Made by a program: the position numbers and the translations under genes | NCBI GenBank assembly: GCA_040119125.1 | Contig: JBEDTR010000016.1 | Location: forward strand, 310,001-374,000 | Source of the DNA: Pacificitalea sp040119125 | Lineage (GTDB): Bacteria > Pseudomonadota > Alphaproteobacteria > Rhodobacterales > Rhodobacteraceae | Reading direction: 5' to 3' | Length of the DNA: 64,000 nucleotides | Notes under the pieces: generated by a model | Seen by the model: only the letters and a program-made list of their open reading frames with translations | Told to the model about the DNA's origin: nothing | Database searches by the model: none | Shown: positions 1 through 9,103 of the stretch, one piece after another | Layout of the letters: every line of letters begins with the position of its first letter | Numbering within the stretch: position 1 is the stretch's first letter

Positions 1-560
1 TCGCGGTGTGGGGTGATGCGTTGCACGTCCGTCTGGATATGGGCGATCCCCGCCCGTTGCGCCGCCGTGATCTGGCAGCGGACCAACGCGCGGGGGTTGA
101 TGAATCCGGCGTCACCTGCCTCGACCACCGCGCCCGTGCCCGCCGGGAAATTGTAGCCCATCTGGGCGAGAGCCGCGCCGCTGAGCTGTTTGCAGGCTAT
201 CGCGCCGGAATGTGCCGTCGCGAAGGTGCGAGCGATGAACCCATCGGGGCGGTCGGGGCCGGCCAGCATCGCCCCCACGGGATGATGAAATGCCATGCCG
301 CCGGCGGCTGCGATTTCGGCGTAGCGGGCCATCGAGCGGCGGGCGAGTTGCGCCCAATCCGGGTCAGGGTCGATGCCGCGGGTGACGCGCCCTGCGTCGT
401 AATGGCTGGCAAAGGGACCGCTGTGGTCGGCGGGAACTGCGGGCTCTGACGGGCCGATCAGCAGGTTGCGCGCGTCGGGCGCCGTGCGCGACAGGTGCCG
501 CGCCGCGGCGGCGCCCATCATTCCGGCGCCGATGATGACGTGATCGTAGCGCATGCTCAT
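1..560 (-). CDS. FAD-dependent oxidoreductase (DAO family), 3' end cut by window edge
   Basis: Reading from the ATG at 558-560, the protein begins MSMRYDHVIIGAGMMGAAAA, a dinucleotide-binding fold with a GxGxxG loop typical of D-amino-acid-oxidase-like flavoproteins. The frame stays open to the left edge, so about 186 residues of a longer protein are present. The start overlaps the TGA of the response regulator gene by four bases (ATGA), so translation is probably coupled. Substrate is unknown; family members oxidise amines, N-methyl amino acids or glycerol-3-phosphate. The family call is fairly safe, the specificity is not. Confidence 0.75.
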   Translation of the reverse strand, partial: MSMRYDHVIIGAGMMGAAAARHLSRTAPDARNLLIGPSEPAVPADHSGPFASHYDAGRVTRGIDPDPDWAQLARRSMARYAEIAAAGGMAFHHPVGAMLAGPDRPDGFIARTFATAHSGAIACKQLSGAALAQMGYNFPAGTGAVVEAGDAGFINPRALVRCQITAAQRAGIAHIQTDVQRITPHR

Positions 561-1267
561 AGCCGCACCCCGGTGCCTTGCAATACACCGTGTTCCAGCG
601 CGTAGCGGGTCAGCCCGGCGGTGGAGCTGATGCCGAGCTTGGCCTTGATGTTCTTGCGGTGGGTTTCGACCGTGCGCACGGATATATCGAGCACCTCCGC
701 CACTTCGCGATTGGATTTGCCGAGGGCCAGTTGCAACAGGATTGTCTGTTCGCGGTTGGTCAGCGGCACACGTCCGTCGGCGGTTTGCGGTGTGATGGCG
801 GCGCGGGTGCCGGTGCAAAGATAGCGCTCACCCTGCATGACCTGATCGATGGCGGATTTGATTTCCTCTGTCGGCACGTCTTTTAACAGATACCCGCGCG
901 CGCCGTGGCTGAGCGCGGTCGAGATATATTCCGGCGTGTCATGCATCGACAGGATCAGGATGCGGGTGTCGCTGCGGGTTTCTAGGATCATCTCGGTCGC
1001 CGAAAGGCCATTCACGCCGGGCATGTTCAGATCCATCAAGATCACATCGGGACGCAGGTCCGCCACGCGGTCGATGGCCTCCTGTCCCGATGACAGCGTG
1101 GCGATGACCGAGATGTCGTCGTAGCTTTCCAAAATTGCCTCGATACCTTCGGCCACCATCGGGTGGTCGTCGACGATCATGACCCGGACGGGTCTGGCCT
1201 GCGGTGCCACGCCGGGATGGCGTGCGCCGGGGGCGAATTTGTCAGGTTCTGGTGAGGCTGGGCTCAT
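557..1267 (-). CDS. LuxR/NarL-type response regulator
   Basis: This 236-residue protein has an N-terminal receiver domain (about residues 27-145, with VMIVDDHPMV and the phospho-acceptor aspartate in ILMDLNMPG) and a C-terminal LuxR helix-turn-helix (about 165-230, with the NREVAEVLDISVRTVETHRK signature). It is the expected partner of the histidine kinase immediately upstream, with which it overlaps by four bases. Its own stop overlaps the start of the FAD oxidoreductase gene, so the three genes form a tightly coupled operon. It most likely binds DNA after phosphorylation; target genes are unknown. Confidence 0.93.
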   Translation of the reverse strand: MSPASPEPDKFAPGARHPGVAPQARPVRVMIVDDHPMVAEGIEAILESYDDISVIATLSSGQEAIDRVADLRPDVILMDLNMPGVNGLSATEMILETRSDTRILILSMHDTPEYISTALSHGARGYLLKDVPTEEIKSAIDQVMQGERYLCTGTRAAITPQTADGRVPLTNREQTILLQLALGKSNREVAEVLDISVRTVETHRKNIKAKLGISSTAGLTRYALEHGVLQGTGVRL

Positions 1268-2763
1268 CGGCGGGTTCCTTCGGACACGGGGCGGTCGCTG
1301 TCGGATTGGGGTAGGTTAGGGGCTCGGCGGGGCCCGCCTAGCGTATCTGGCGGAAGCAGATGCGTCAGCGGCACGGTCGCGTCAATCAATGTGCCCTCGG
1401 CGGTGCTGGTCACGGTCAATCGCCCGTCGAGCCTCTCCAGCCGTTCATGCATGTTGCGCAGGCCAAGACCACGGCTGCCCGCGCCACGCCCGCCGCTGGC
1501 ATCGATGCCCTTGCCATTGTCGCTGATCCGCATGGTCGCGCCCTCCTTATGGCCAAAGACCGATAGTTTCACCGCGCGCGCATCGGCGTGACGCTCGATA
1601 TTGGTGAGCGCCTCCTGCGCGATGCGGTAAAACGCAGTCTTAGCCTCCGGTGCAAGCCGGTTGGAAAAGACCACTGTTTCAAATTCGGTATGTATGCCCG
1701 TGCGTTGCTCGAATTCCTCGCATAACGCCTGAAGCGCAGGGCCGATCCCCAGATCGTCCAACACCGACGGTCGCAGGTCCCGGCTGATCCGACGCACCTC
1801 GGTGATTGCGGCCGACAGGTTTGCGATCCCGCGATCAAGGTTGTCGGAAGCGCGCGCATCGCCAGAGGCCAGCCGCCTGCGGGCCAGTTCCAGCGCGTAG
1901 CGGACCCCGACAAGCATCTGGGAGATCGAGTCGTGCAACTCCCGCGCAACGCGGCCGCGCTCCTCCTCCTGCGTGTCGAATATGCGCAGGGTCAGTGCTT
2001 TCAGCTTCCGGTCGGCGCGGCGACGGTCGCGCATCACGATGATGACGCCGACAAGGAATACGATCCAAAGGGCGCCGGTGGTGATTGCAGCGATCCAGCC
2101 GAAGGTCGCGCGAATCCGCTGCTCCGTCTCCGCGCGCGCGGCGGAGACGGTTTCCAGAACGTCGTCGATAAAAATGCCGGTGCCCACCGCCCATTGCCAG
2201 TCCTGAAGGCCGATGACGTAGGACACCATACGCTCTGTCTCGCCGGTGCTGGGCTTGGTCCACAGATAGCTGTGATAGCCACCGCCGGCGCGCGCCAGGT
2301 CGATCAACTCGTCGACCACGGGCGTATCTGCGACATCGCGCAATCCGGCCCAATTGCGGTTGATCAGCCGAGTCTGACGCGGCGCGACGAGGTTCGTCCC
2401 GCTGTAATCGTAGACAAAGATGAACCCATCGCTGCCATAGACCATCGCGGCAAGGGTCTGCTTCACCCGCTCCATCGCGGCGGCGTCATCGGGCAGGGCT
2501 GGGTTGTAGTCACGGGCAATCGCCGTCCGGGCCAGCGCGAGGTAATTTTTCAGCTCGCGCTTCTTGGCCTCGATCAACTGGGTTTCCAGCTCGGCGATCT
2601 CACGCTCCGACAAGCGACGCGCCTCGAAAGCGACTAGAACCGACAGTCCCGCCACGGTGACGATCAGCGGCACGGTCGCCGTCAGCAGCAGCGCGCGCGC
2701 CGATCCGGGGCGGCGCAGACTGCCGAGCGCCTGCGTGATCTGGTGGAACGAAATACGGGACAT
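1264..2763 (-). CDS. Membrane sensor histidine kinase, Cache sensor plus HisKA_3
   Basis: The 499-residue product has an N-terminal membrane segment (roughly residues 25-45), an extracytoplasmic single-Cache-like domain (YGSDGFIFVYDYSGTNL and GLQDWQWAVGTGIFIDD are typical), a second membrane segment near 240-260, a HisKA_3 domain with the phosphorylated histidine in RGRVARELHDSISQ, and a HATPase domain (DNGKGID, GLGLRNM). The ATG at 2761-2763 fits the start of this kind of kinase better than the longer open frame upstream. Cache domains usually bind small organic ligands, so the operon may respond to a substrate of the downstream oxidoreductase; that is inference. Confidence 0.9.
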   Translation of the reverse strand: MSRISFHQITQALGSLRRPGSARALLLTATVPLIVTVAGLSVLVAFEARRLSEREIAELETQLIEAKKRELKNYLALARTAIARDYNPALPDDAAAMERVKQTLAAMVYGSDGFIFVYDYSGTNLVAPRQTRLINRNWAGLRDVADTPVVDELIDLARAGGGYHSYLWTKPSTGETERMVSYVIGLQDWQWAVGTGIFIDDVLETVSAARAETEQRIRATFGWIAAITTGALWIVFLVGVIIVMRDRRRADRKLKALTLRIFDTQEEERGRVARELHDSISQMLVGVRYALELARRRLASGDARASDNLDRGIANLSAAITEVRRISRDLRPSVLDDLGIGPALQALCEEFEQRTGIHTEFETVVFSNRLAPEAKTAFYRIAQEALTNIERHADARAVKLSVFGHKEGATMRISDNGKGIDASGGRGAGSRGLGLRNMHERLERLDGRLTVTSTAEGTLIDATVPLTHLLPPDTLGGPRRAPNLPQSDSDRPVSEGTRR

Positions 2764-2915
2764 GCAACGCTGCGCGGTGAGAGGTGGATGCACCTCGGTC
2801 CGGGCGCGTGGGGCAAGTATGGCGATACCGCCCGGGCGGAGCAAGCGCCGCATATGCGCGCGTTGCTGGGCGCGCAGTCATATGTCTACAAGTTCAGTAG
2901 CTTACGGGCAGGGGT

Positions 2916-3200
2916 TCAAGTGTCGTCCGTCACGCTGCGAGTGAAATCCCGGGGCAGGTGGGCCGTGGCGTGAAACCAGTCCGATGCGCGGGTGCGGGTC
3001 TGGTGCGCGTCAAATGCAGCCTCATCGCGAAACAGCTCAGACACATCGTAGAGGCTGGGTGCATCGGCGCGCGCGGACACCTCGAACGACAGGCAGCCGG
3101 GCTCTGCGCGGGTCAGGCGGATATGTTCCGGCAGGTGCCGCTTCACCAGCGCGATGTCTTCTGGTGTGGGGCATGTGAGCGTGCCCGTCAGGCGGATCAT
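2916..3200 (-). CDS. ABM-domain protein (putative quinol monooxygenase family)
   Basis: A 94-residue single-domain protein of the antibiotic biosynthesis monooxygenase (ABM) ferredoxin-like fold. Typical features are HIRLTRAEPGCLSFEVS, the ELFRDEAAFDAHQTR stretch and a C-terminal aromatic/histidine segment (DWFHATAHL). Such proteins are small dimers, some oxidising quinols and others of unknown role. Its ATG overlaps the stop of the glycosyltransferase gene (ATGA), so the two are co-translated. The reaction cannot be named from sequence. Confidence 0.8.
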   Translation of the reverse strand: MIRLTGTLTCPTPEDIALVKRHLPEHIRLTRAEPGCLSFEVSARADAPSLYDVSELFRDEAAFDAHQTRTRASDWFHATAHLPRDFTRSVTDDT

Positions 3201-4207
3201 GCCGCCGCCTGGGTGTGCAAGGCCCGGCCCAACAAGGCCTCTGCCGCGCGCTTCATCATCTGATATTCATCCCAATATCGGGCGCGGAGCCGCCGTTGCA
3301 GCGGCTGATGTAAAAGGTGCCAACGCCAAGGGGCACTGGGCGCCTGCCACGGTTTCTCGAACCCGGTAAAGTGAATAATTGCAGGATCTTCCCGGCTTTC
3401 CTTGAACCTGTCACGCAAGTCGGCGGGCACATAGGATTTGCCGGTTTTCGGATCGCCCCAGCCGCTGTTCCATTCGGGCGGCAGGATCAATCGGTCGTCG
3501 CGGAACACCATGTTGAGCCAGTCCTGATCGCGCGATGTGTAGCGTGCCGTGGCTTCGATATCGCGCATAGGCTCGGCCAGCCCACGGGCGCGGATACGGT
3601 CAAGATCGAGCAGCATTACCCCGGAATTGAAATAGCCCTGCATGTCGATGCCGTCGAGCTTACGCCCGCGCGCCAGCGTTTTCTCCGCCGCGGTTCGGGC
3701 GCTGGCGCTGCGGCTGGTGCGCGCCTTGGCCAGCATGACCTGCACACCGGGGGCCAGACAGGCGCCGATGGAGCGGTCTTGCAAATCGGTCTGCCACAGA
3801 GCATTCAAATCGCGCCGGGCGATCACATCCCCGTCGAGATAGATCACACGGCCCCGGTGAATTTCCGGTAGCAACAGACGCGAGCGCGCCGCCAAGGGCA
3901 GGCGGCCCCGTTTCAGGTGCCGGAACGGGGTAAGGTCGACCGGCTCCAGCCGCAGATCCGCCTGCGGAAACGCCGCGCCATAGACCTCCAGATCCCGCGC
4001 CATCGTGCCGGGGTCTTCGGTCGGATGCAGCGTCACTCGGACCCGGCCCGGCGTGCGTTGCAGCACGGACAGCAGGGAGACCAGCGTGCAGGGCGCGAAT
4101 GCCGTGTCGAAGAAATAGGTGACATGGGGCGGGGTGCCGGGCGCAGGGCGGTCGGCCCCTGTGGCGGGGCCGGTCTGGTCGCGATCCGGACTGAAGTCAC
4201 CTGTCAT
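3197..4207 (-). CDS. Glycosyltransferase family 8 protein
   Basis: A 336-residue protein with the GT8 GT-A fold. A disordered, proline-rich N-terminus (residues 1-28) precedes HVTYFFDTAFAPCTLVSL. The metal and sugar-nucleotide binding DxD motif is in RVIYLDGDVIA, and FNSGVMLLDL and DWLNMVF are standard GT8 blocks. It probably transfers glucose or galactose to a cell-surface polysaccharide or lipid, in the cytoplasm or at the inner membrane. The family is clear, donor and acceptor are not. It lies 32 bases after the small membrane protein gene and overlaps the ABM gene. Confidence 0.88.
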   Translation of the reverse strand: MTGDFSPDRDQTGPATGADRPAPGTPPHVTYFFDTAFAPCTLVSLLSVLQRTPGRVRVTLHPTEDPGTMARDLEVYGAAFPQADLRLEPVDLTPFRHLKRGRLPLAARSRLLLPEIHRGRVIYLDGDVIARRDLNALWQTDLQDRSIGACLAPGVQVMLAKARTSRSASARTAAEKTLARGRKLDGIDMQGYFNSGVMLLDLDRIRARGLAEPMRDIEATARYTSRDQDWLNMVFRDDRLILPPEWNSGWGDPKTGKSYVPADLRDRFKESREDPAIIHFTGFEKPWQAPSAPWRWHLLHQPLQRRLRARYWDEYQMMKRAAEALLGRALHTQAAA

Positions 4208-4239
4208 GTCATGTGCCTTTCATCGCGGATCGCGGGGTC

Positions 4240-4488
4240 TCAGAACCAGCGCAGCATGCCCACGATGCCCGCGAAGGCATAGAAGAATTGCAGCACGAGG
4301 ATGCCCTTATGCCCGCCTAGCCACGCCCAAAGCCCGATCGACACGGAGGAGATCAGCAGCAGGGTGAAACCCGCGAATTCGGACCCGGTGTTCGACGCGA
4401 CCAGCAGCGAATAGAAAATCGCCGTGCCGACGCCGAACCATTCCAGCAAGCGGGAGCTGCGGCGGCGCGCCATCGTCTTCATTCCCAT
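4240..4488 (-). CDS. Small two- or three-pass membrane protein, unknown function
   Basis: An 82-residue protein with a basic N-terminus (MARRRSSR) and hydrophobic stretches at about residues 18-30, 38-58 and 64-80, so an inner-membrane location is likely. The start overlaps the end of guaA. Two ATGs are possible, at 4488 and at 4482; the second forms an ATGA overlap with the guaA stop. I do not recognise a family. The overlap suggests coupled expression with guaA but says little about function. Confidence 0.7.
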   Translation of the reverse strand: MGMKTMARRRSSRLLEWFGVGTAIFYSLLVASNTGSEFAGFTLLLISSVSIGLWAWLGGHKGILVLQFFYAFAGIVGMLRWF

Positions 4489-6044
4489 TCGATCGTTCCC
4501 GGAGGTTTCGAGGTGATGTCATAGGTGACGCGATTGATGCCCTTGATTTCGTTGATGATCCGCGTTGCGGTTTCGCCCAGGAAATCATGGCTGAAGGGAT
4601 AGTAATCGGCGGTCATGCCATCGACGCTGGTCACCGCGCGTAGCGCGCAGGCGAAATCATAGGTCCGCCCGTCGCCCATGACCCCCACGGTGCGCACCGG
4701 CAGGATCGCAACGAACGCCTGCCAGATTTCGTCATAAAGCCCATGCTTGCGAATCTGGTCGATATAGACGGCATCGGCCTTGCGCAGGATTTCCAGCTTC
4801 TCGCGGGTGATCTCGCCGGGACAGCGGATCGCGAGGCCGGGCCCGGGGAAGGGATGGCGACCGATAAAGCTATCGGGCAGGCCCAACTCACGCCCCAGCT
4901 CGCGGACCTCGTCCTTGAACAACTCGCGCAGCGGCTCGACCAGCTGCATGTTCATGCGTTCGGGCAGACCGCCGACATTATGGTGGCTCTTGATCGTGAC
5001 CGAGGGCCCGCCGGAGAAGCTGACGCTTTCAATCACATCAGGGTAAAGCGTGCCTTGGGCCAAGAAATCCGCGCCGCCAAGTTCCTTGGCGTGCTTCTCG
5101 AACACCTCGATGAACAGGCCGCCGATGATCTTGCGCTTGGTTTCGGGGTCCGACACCCCGTCAAGCTTACCCAAGAACAGCTCAGATTCGTCGGCGTGGA
5201 TCAGCGGCAGGTTATAATGCTCGCGGAACATGCCGACGACTTCCTCGGCCTCATTCAAGCGCATCAACCCATGGTCGACAAAGACACAAGTCAGCTGTTC
5301 GCCAATCGCTTCGTGCAACAAGAGCGCCGCGACGGAACTGTCCACACCGCCAGACAGCGCGCAGATGACCTTGCCGTCGCCGACCTGTTCACGGATCTTG
5401 CGGATGGCCTCGTCCTTATAGGCCTCCATCGTCCAGTCACCCTTGAAGCCGGCAAGCTTGACGAAGTTTTCGTAGAGCGTGCGGCCATTGGGCGTGTGGT
5501 GCACTTCGGGGTGGAATTGCACGGCAAAGAAGTTGCGCGACAGATCGGCAGTGATCGCAAAGGGCGCATTGGGCGAAGTGCCATAGACCTGAAAACCGGG
5601 GGCGATGGCGCTGACATGATCGCCATGGCTCATCCAGACCTGTTCGCGCGTGTCGAGGAACCAGCCGTTCAGCGCATCGATCCGCTCTTCCGAAGGCGTG
5701 ACCCATGCGCGGCCAAATTCGGCAGTGCCGTGGCCCCGCTCGACCGTGCCGCCGAGCATATGCATCATGACCTGCTGGCCATAACAAATGCCTAAGATCG
5801 GCACACCGAGATCAAAGACCGAGGCCGGGGGCCGGGGGCTTGCCTCATCCAGCACGGAGGCCGGACCGCCCGAGAAGATCACCGCTTTCGGCGCGAAATC
5901 GCGCAGAAACTCGTCGGTGACGTTCTGGAACGGGTGAATTTCACAATAGACATCGAGTTCGCGCAGGCGACGCGCAATGAGCTGCGTCACCTGAGAGCCG
6001 AAATCGATGATGAGCAGGCGGTCGTGTTGCGCGGGAATATCCAT
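4479..6044 (-). CDS. guaA: GMP synthase (glutamine-hydrolysing)
   Basis: Converts XMP to GMP using glutamine and ATP, the last step of guanine nucleotide synthesis. The 521-residue length is normal for the family. The glutamine amidotransferase domain covers about residues 8-200, with catalytic Cys87 in ILGICYGQQ and the HPEVHHT histidine. The ATP pyrophosphatase domain follows, with its P-loop SGGVDSSVA near residue 230, and the dimerisation domain ends in KPPGTIEWE. The frame is open upstream to 6569, but homologs begin at this MDIPAQHDRLLIIDFGSQ position, so the ATG at 6042-6044 is used. Confidence 0.97.
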   Translation of the reverse strand: MDIPAQHDRLLIIDFGSQVTQLIARRLRELDVYCEIHPFQNVTDEFLRDFAPKAVIFSGGPASVLDEASPRPPASVFDLGVPILGICYGQQVMMHMLGGTVERGHGTAEFGRAWVTPSEERIDALNGWFLDTREQVWMSHGDHVSAIAPGFQVYGTSPNAPFAITADLSRNFFAVQFHPEVHHTPNGRTLYENFVKLAGFKGDWTMEAYKDEAIRKIREQVGDGKVICALSGGVDSSVAALLLHEAIGEQLTCVFVDHGLMRLNEAEEVVGMFREHYNLPLIHADESELFLGKLDGVSDPETKRKIIGGLFIEVFEKHAKELGGADFLAQGTLYPDVIESVSFSGGPSVTIKSHHNVGGLPERMNMQLVEPLRELFKDEVRELGRELGLPDSFIGRHPFPGPGLAIRCPGEITREKLEILRKADAVYIDQIRKHGLYDEIWQAFVAILPVRTVGVMGDGRTYDFACALRAVTSVDGMTADYYPFSHDFLGETATRIINEIKGINRVTYDITSKPPGTIEWE

Positions 6045-6188
6045 GCGCGTCTGATATTGCGGGTCGCGGCATTGCGCAAGACGCGGGAAAGCGCCGCGAG
6101 TGAAATCCCGACGGAACGTGTGCCGAACGCATACGTTAGGGCCGTGATAGGGGCCGAAAACCCCCGACACTACCAAAGGAGTTCCCGC

Positions 6189-6947
6189 ATGAGACGTTTC
6201 GAAGGCAAGGTCGTGGTCGTCACCGGCGCCTCGTCCGGTATCGGCGCCGCAACTGCCCGCCGATTTGGCACCGAAGGGGCGAAGGTCGTGCTTGTCGCCC
6301 GCTCGAAGGAGGATCTGAAGGCCGTCGCCGCGGACATCCCCGGCAGCCTGTGCATTGCCGCCGATGTCAGCAAGGCGTCGGACGTGCGCCGGGTCGTAGC
6401 GGATGCAACGGGTGAGCACGGTGCCATCGACGTGCTGATCAATAATGCCGGCACGGCGGTGATGGGTACGCTGGATGAGGTCGATCACGACGATTGGAAC
6501 AAGGTCATCGATACCGACCTGACCGGCGTCTATCAACTGACGAAAGCCGCGTGGCCCGCGCTGAAGCAATCTCGCGGCAATGTCGTGATGACCTCATCGG
6601 TGTCAGGCTTGGGCGGCGATTGGGGCATGTTTGCCTATAACGCGGCCAAGGGCGGGGTGACGAATATGACGCGTGCCCTCGCGCTTGATGCCCGCAATAG
6701 CGGCGTGCGGGTCAATGCTGTGAACCCCTCGCTGACCCGAACGGAACTTACCGAAGGGATGTTCGACGATGATGAATTGATCGAGAAATTCAAGGAGCGC
6801 ATCCCCCTTGGCCGCCCGGCGGAACCCGAGGATATTGCTGACGTGATCGCCTTTCTCGCATCCGATGACGCGCGGTTCGTCAATGGGGTGAACTTGCCGG
6901 TAGATGGGGGGCTGTCAGCCTCAAACGGGCAGCCGCCGCAGGTCTGA
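6189..6947 (+). CDS. SDR-family NAD(P)-dependent oxidoreductase
   Basis: A 252-residue classical short-chain dehydrogenase. It shows the cofactor motif TGASSGIG near residue 13, the NNAG motif, the catalytic serine in VMTSSVSG, and YxxxK in YNAAKGG. The C-terminal VNGVNLPVDGGLSASNG is usual for the family. The start at 6189 follows a good Shine-Dalgarno (AAAGGAG, about 7 bases upstream). It is divergent from guaA. The substrate is unknown; relatives reduce or oxidise sugars, ketones or acyl carriers. Confidence 0.92.
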   Translation: MRRFEGKVVVVTGASSGIGAATARRFGTEGAKVVLVARSKEDLKAVAADIPGSLCIAADVSKASDVRRVVADATGEHGAIDVLINNAGTAVMGTLDEVDHDDWNKVIDTDLTGVYQLTKAAWPALKQSRGNVVMTSSVSGLGGDWGMFAYNAAKGGVTNMTRALALDARNSGVRVNAVNPSLTRTELTEGMFDDDELIEKFKERIPLGRPAEPEDIADVIAFLASDDARFVNGVNLPVDGGLSASNGQPPQV

Positions 6948-7062
6948 TCAGGCCCGGTGGGTCGCTCCGCCGCCGCTGATCCGCGCCACGGGTCGTTTTC
7001 ATGCTTCACAGACGCTCCACGCGTGGTCATGCTAAACCGGCAACCAGCGGCGGAGATCCGGT

Positions 7063-8616
7063 ATGAGCGACAGCGCAGAGCCCTCTGGGACCCGCCCGCG
7101 CCGGACCCGTGGCGGCGGCGGCGCGGCGCGGCGGGCGGAGCGATTGGCACCGACACTGCGCCCTGCGCCGCCGATCCGCCGTGAAATACCCAACCTAGAG
7201 CTGCTGCCTGTCGCGACGCTCGATTTGATCGAGGCGAATGCCGAAACGGTGCTGGAGGAGATCGGCGTTCGGTTCACCGATAATCCGCAGGCGCTGGCCC
7301 GCTGGGCCGAGGCCGGTGCGCAGATTGACGGTGACCGGGTCCGGCTGCCTCGCGGGCTTGCCCGTGATCTCTGCGCCACTGCGCCTGCGCGCTTCACCCA
7401 ACATGCCCGCAACCCCGCCCGCAGCGTCGAAATCGGCGGTCGCGATCTGGTGCTCGCGCCGGTCTATGGCCCGCCTTTTGTGCGCGATCTGGACGGCGTG
7501 CGGCGCTATGCGACGCTGGAGGATTTCCGCAATTTTGTGAAGCTGGCCTATCTGTCGCCTTATCTGCACCATTCCGGCGGCACGCTATGCGAGCCGACGG
7601 ACGTGCCGGTGAACAAGCGCCATCTGGATATGTTGCTGGCCCATATGACCCTGTCGGACAAGCCGTTCATGGGCTCGGTCACCGATCCGGCGCGGGCGCG
7701 TGACAGTGTGGCGATGGCGGAGATTCTGTTTGGCGGGCTGGCGGGGCGCACGGTGATGACGTCGCTCATTAACATTAACTCGCCGCTCAGCTTCGACGCG
7801 ACGATGATGGGCGCGCTTGAGGTCTATGCCGAGGCGAATCAGGCAACGATCATATCGCCGTTTATCGTTGGCGGCGCGATGGCGCCGGTCAGCGTGGTGG
7901 GCACGCTGACCCAGGTTCTGGCCGAATGCATGGCGGGGATCGCTTATGCGCAATTGGTGCGGCCCGGCGCGCCGGTCATCTTTGGCACATTCGTCACATC
8001 GATCGACATGAATAGCGGCGCGCCGATCTTTGGCACGCCCGAAGCCGCGCAGATCACCTATGGCGCGGGGCAATTGGCGCGGCGGCTGGGCGTGCCTTAC
8101 CGCTCCGCCGGGGCATTTTGCGGCGCGAAGCTGGCTGATGCGCAGGCAGGATATGAGAGCGCCAATTCGCTGAATGCCGGGCTGCTGGCGGGGGTCAATT
8201 TCATGCTCCACGCCGCGGGGTGGCTCGAAGGGGGGCTGGTCGCGAGTTTTGAGAAATTTGTCATGGATGACGATCAGTTAGGCATCTTGCACCGACTGGC
8301 GCGGCCTGTGCAGGTGGATGAGGGCGGTCAGGCTCTCGACGCAATCCGGGAAGTGGGGCCGGGCGGGCATTACCTTGGCTGTGCGCATACGCAGGCGCAT
8401 TATCGCGATGCGTTCTGGCGCTCCGATGTGCTCGATTACAAACCTTTTGAGACATGGGAGGAGGAGGGCGCGCGCGACACTGCCATGCTGGCGCGTGCGC
8501 GTGTGCGCAAGCTGCTGGCGGAACATGTCGCGCCGCCCCTCGATCCCGCGATCCTTGAGAAGTTGGAGGCGTTCGTGGCGGCACGCAAAGCAGCCGAGCG
8601 GGACGCATTTGGCTGA
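7063..8616 (+). CDS. Trimethylamine methyltransferase (MttB) family protein, no pyrrolysine
   Basis: A 517-residue TIM-barrel member of the MttB superfamily (PF06253). Recognisable blocks are ETVLEEIGVRF near the N-terminus, HHSGGTLCEPTDVPVNKR, KPFMGSVTDP and the C-terminal HYLGCAHTQAHYRDAFWRSD. There is no in-frame amber codon, so it lacks the pyrrolysine of methanogen MttB and belongs with non-Pyl members, which include glycine betaine:corrinoid methyltransferases (MtgB). Such enzymes methylate a cobalamin-carrying protein from a quaternary amine. A corrinoid protein and a homocysteine methyltransferase lie 12-16 kb away, so a link to methyl transfer from betaine-like osmolytes is plausible but unproven. 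The N-terminal 45 residues are arginine-rich and probably flexible. Confidence 0.9.
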   Translation: MSDSAEPSGTRPRRTRGGGGAARRAERLAPTLRPAPPIRREIPNLELLPVATLDLIEANAETVLEEIGVRFTDNPQALARWAEAGAQIDGDRVRLPRGLARDLCATAPARFTQHARNPARSVEIGGRDLVLAPVYGPPFVRDLDGVRRYATLEDFRNFVKLAYLSPYLHHSGGTLCEPTDVPVNKRHLDMLLAHMTLSDKPFMGSVTDPARARDSVAMAEILFGGLAGRTVMTSLININSPLSFDATMMGALEVYAEANQATIISPFIVGGAMAPVSVVGTLTQVLAECMAGIAYAQLVRPGAPVIFGTFVTSIDMNSGAPIFGTPEAAQITYGAGQLARRLGVPYRSAGAFCGAKLADAQAGYESANSLNAGLLAGVNFMLHAAGWLEGGLVASFEKFVMDDDQLGILHRLARPVQVDEGGQALDAIREVGPGGHYLGCAHTQAHYRDAFWRSDVLDYKPFETWEEEGARDTAMLARARVRKLLAEHVAPPLDPAILEKLEAFVAARKAAERDAFG

Positions 8617-8681
8617 GCCACACGCGGCGGCACGGCCTATTTGTTAATCAGAAATTGCGCGTAGAGATGCCCCGGAGAGGG

Positions 8682-8713
8682 CTATCCACAGCTTCTTCGC
8701 AGATTTATCCACA
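8682..8713 (+). promoter_or_regulatory. Pair of DnaA-box-like 9-mers
   Basis: CTATCCACA at 8682-8690 (one mismatch) and TTATCCACA at 8705-8713 (a perfect DnaA box) sit in the same orientation 23 bases apart, at the 3' end of the DUF6477 gene. Two weaker forms follow 400 bases away (see 9104-9124). DnaA binding is inference from the consensus only. Confidence 0.4.
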
Positions 8714-9001
8714 TGCCTCCGTGGATATCCGCAGGAGCCGGGACTCAGCCAGAAGCGCGATCAAAACCTCCACATGGTGGGCGTAGGAATAGGCGCCGTG
8801 GCGTGCTTGGCGCGCGGCGTCGACCTCTGCTTCGACAAGGATCAACGCAGACAGCGCGCGGGCATGGCTGGGCGGCTCGGACACTTTCAAGACGCGCCGT
8901 AAAGTTTTGTTTCTGTTGTAATCTTCCATGCCAATTCTCGCCGCGCGCACCAACAGGCGGGGACGATACAGAGCATGGAGAACGGTGGGTTCGCAGGACA
9001 T
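8705..9001 (-). CDS. DUF6477 family protein
   Basis: A 98-residue protein of unknown function found in Rhodobacterales. The segments YRPRLLVRAARIGMEDYNR, LVEAEVDAARQARHGAYS and HHVEVLIALLAESRLLR match my memory of the DUF6477 family. It looks soluble and mostly helical. It is divergent from the DUF6456 regulator-like gene, a pairing I associate with this order. The start is the ATG at 8999-9001, with AAAGG upstream. Function is unknown. Confidence 0.7.
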   Translation of the reverse strand: MSCEPTVLHALYRPRLLVRAARIGMEDYNRNKTLRRVLKVSEPPSHARALSALILVEAEVDAARQARHGAYSYAHHVEVLIALLAESRLLRISTEACG

Positions 9002-9103
9002 GTGGCAGCCTTTTCGATTGGAGGCGACAGGCTTGGCACAGGTTGGCGGGGTGTTGCGTCAAACCGGCTTCCTGCGCGCGCTCTGCTGACGTTTGTTTTC
9101 ATT

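Noticed and set aside
6045..6569. Upstream extension of guaA by 175 residues
   Set aside because: Family members start at the ATG at 6044; the extension overlaps the divergent SDR gene and has no homology.
7063..8616. Possible pyrrolysine-type MttB
   Set aside because: There is no in-frame TAG within the gene, so it is a non-Pyl member.
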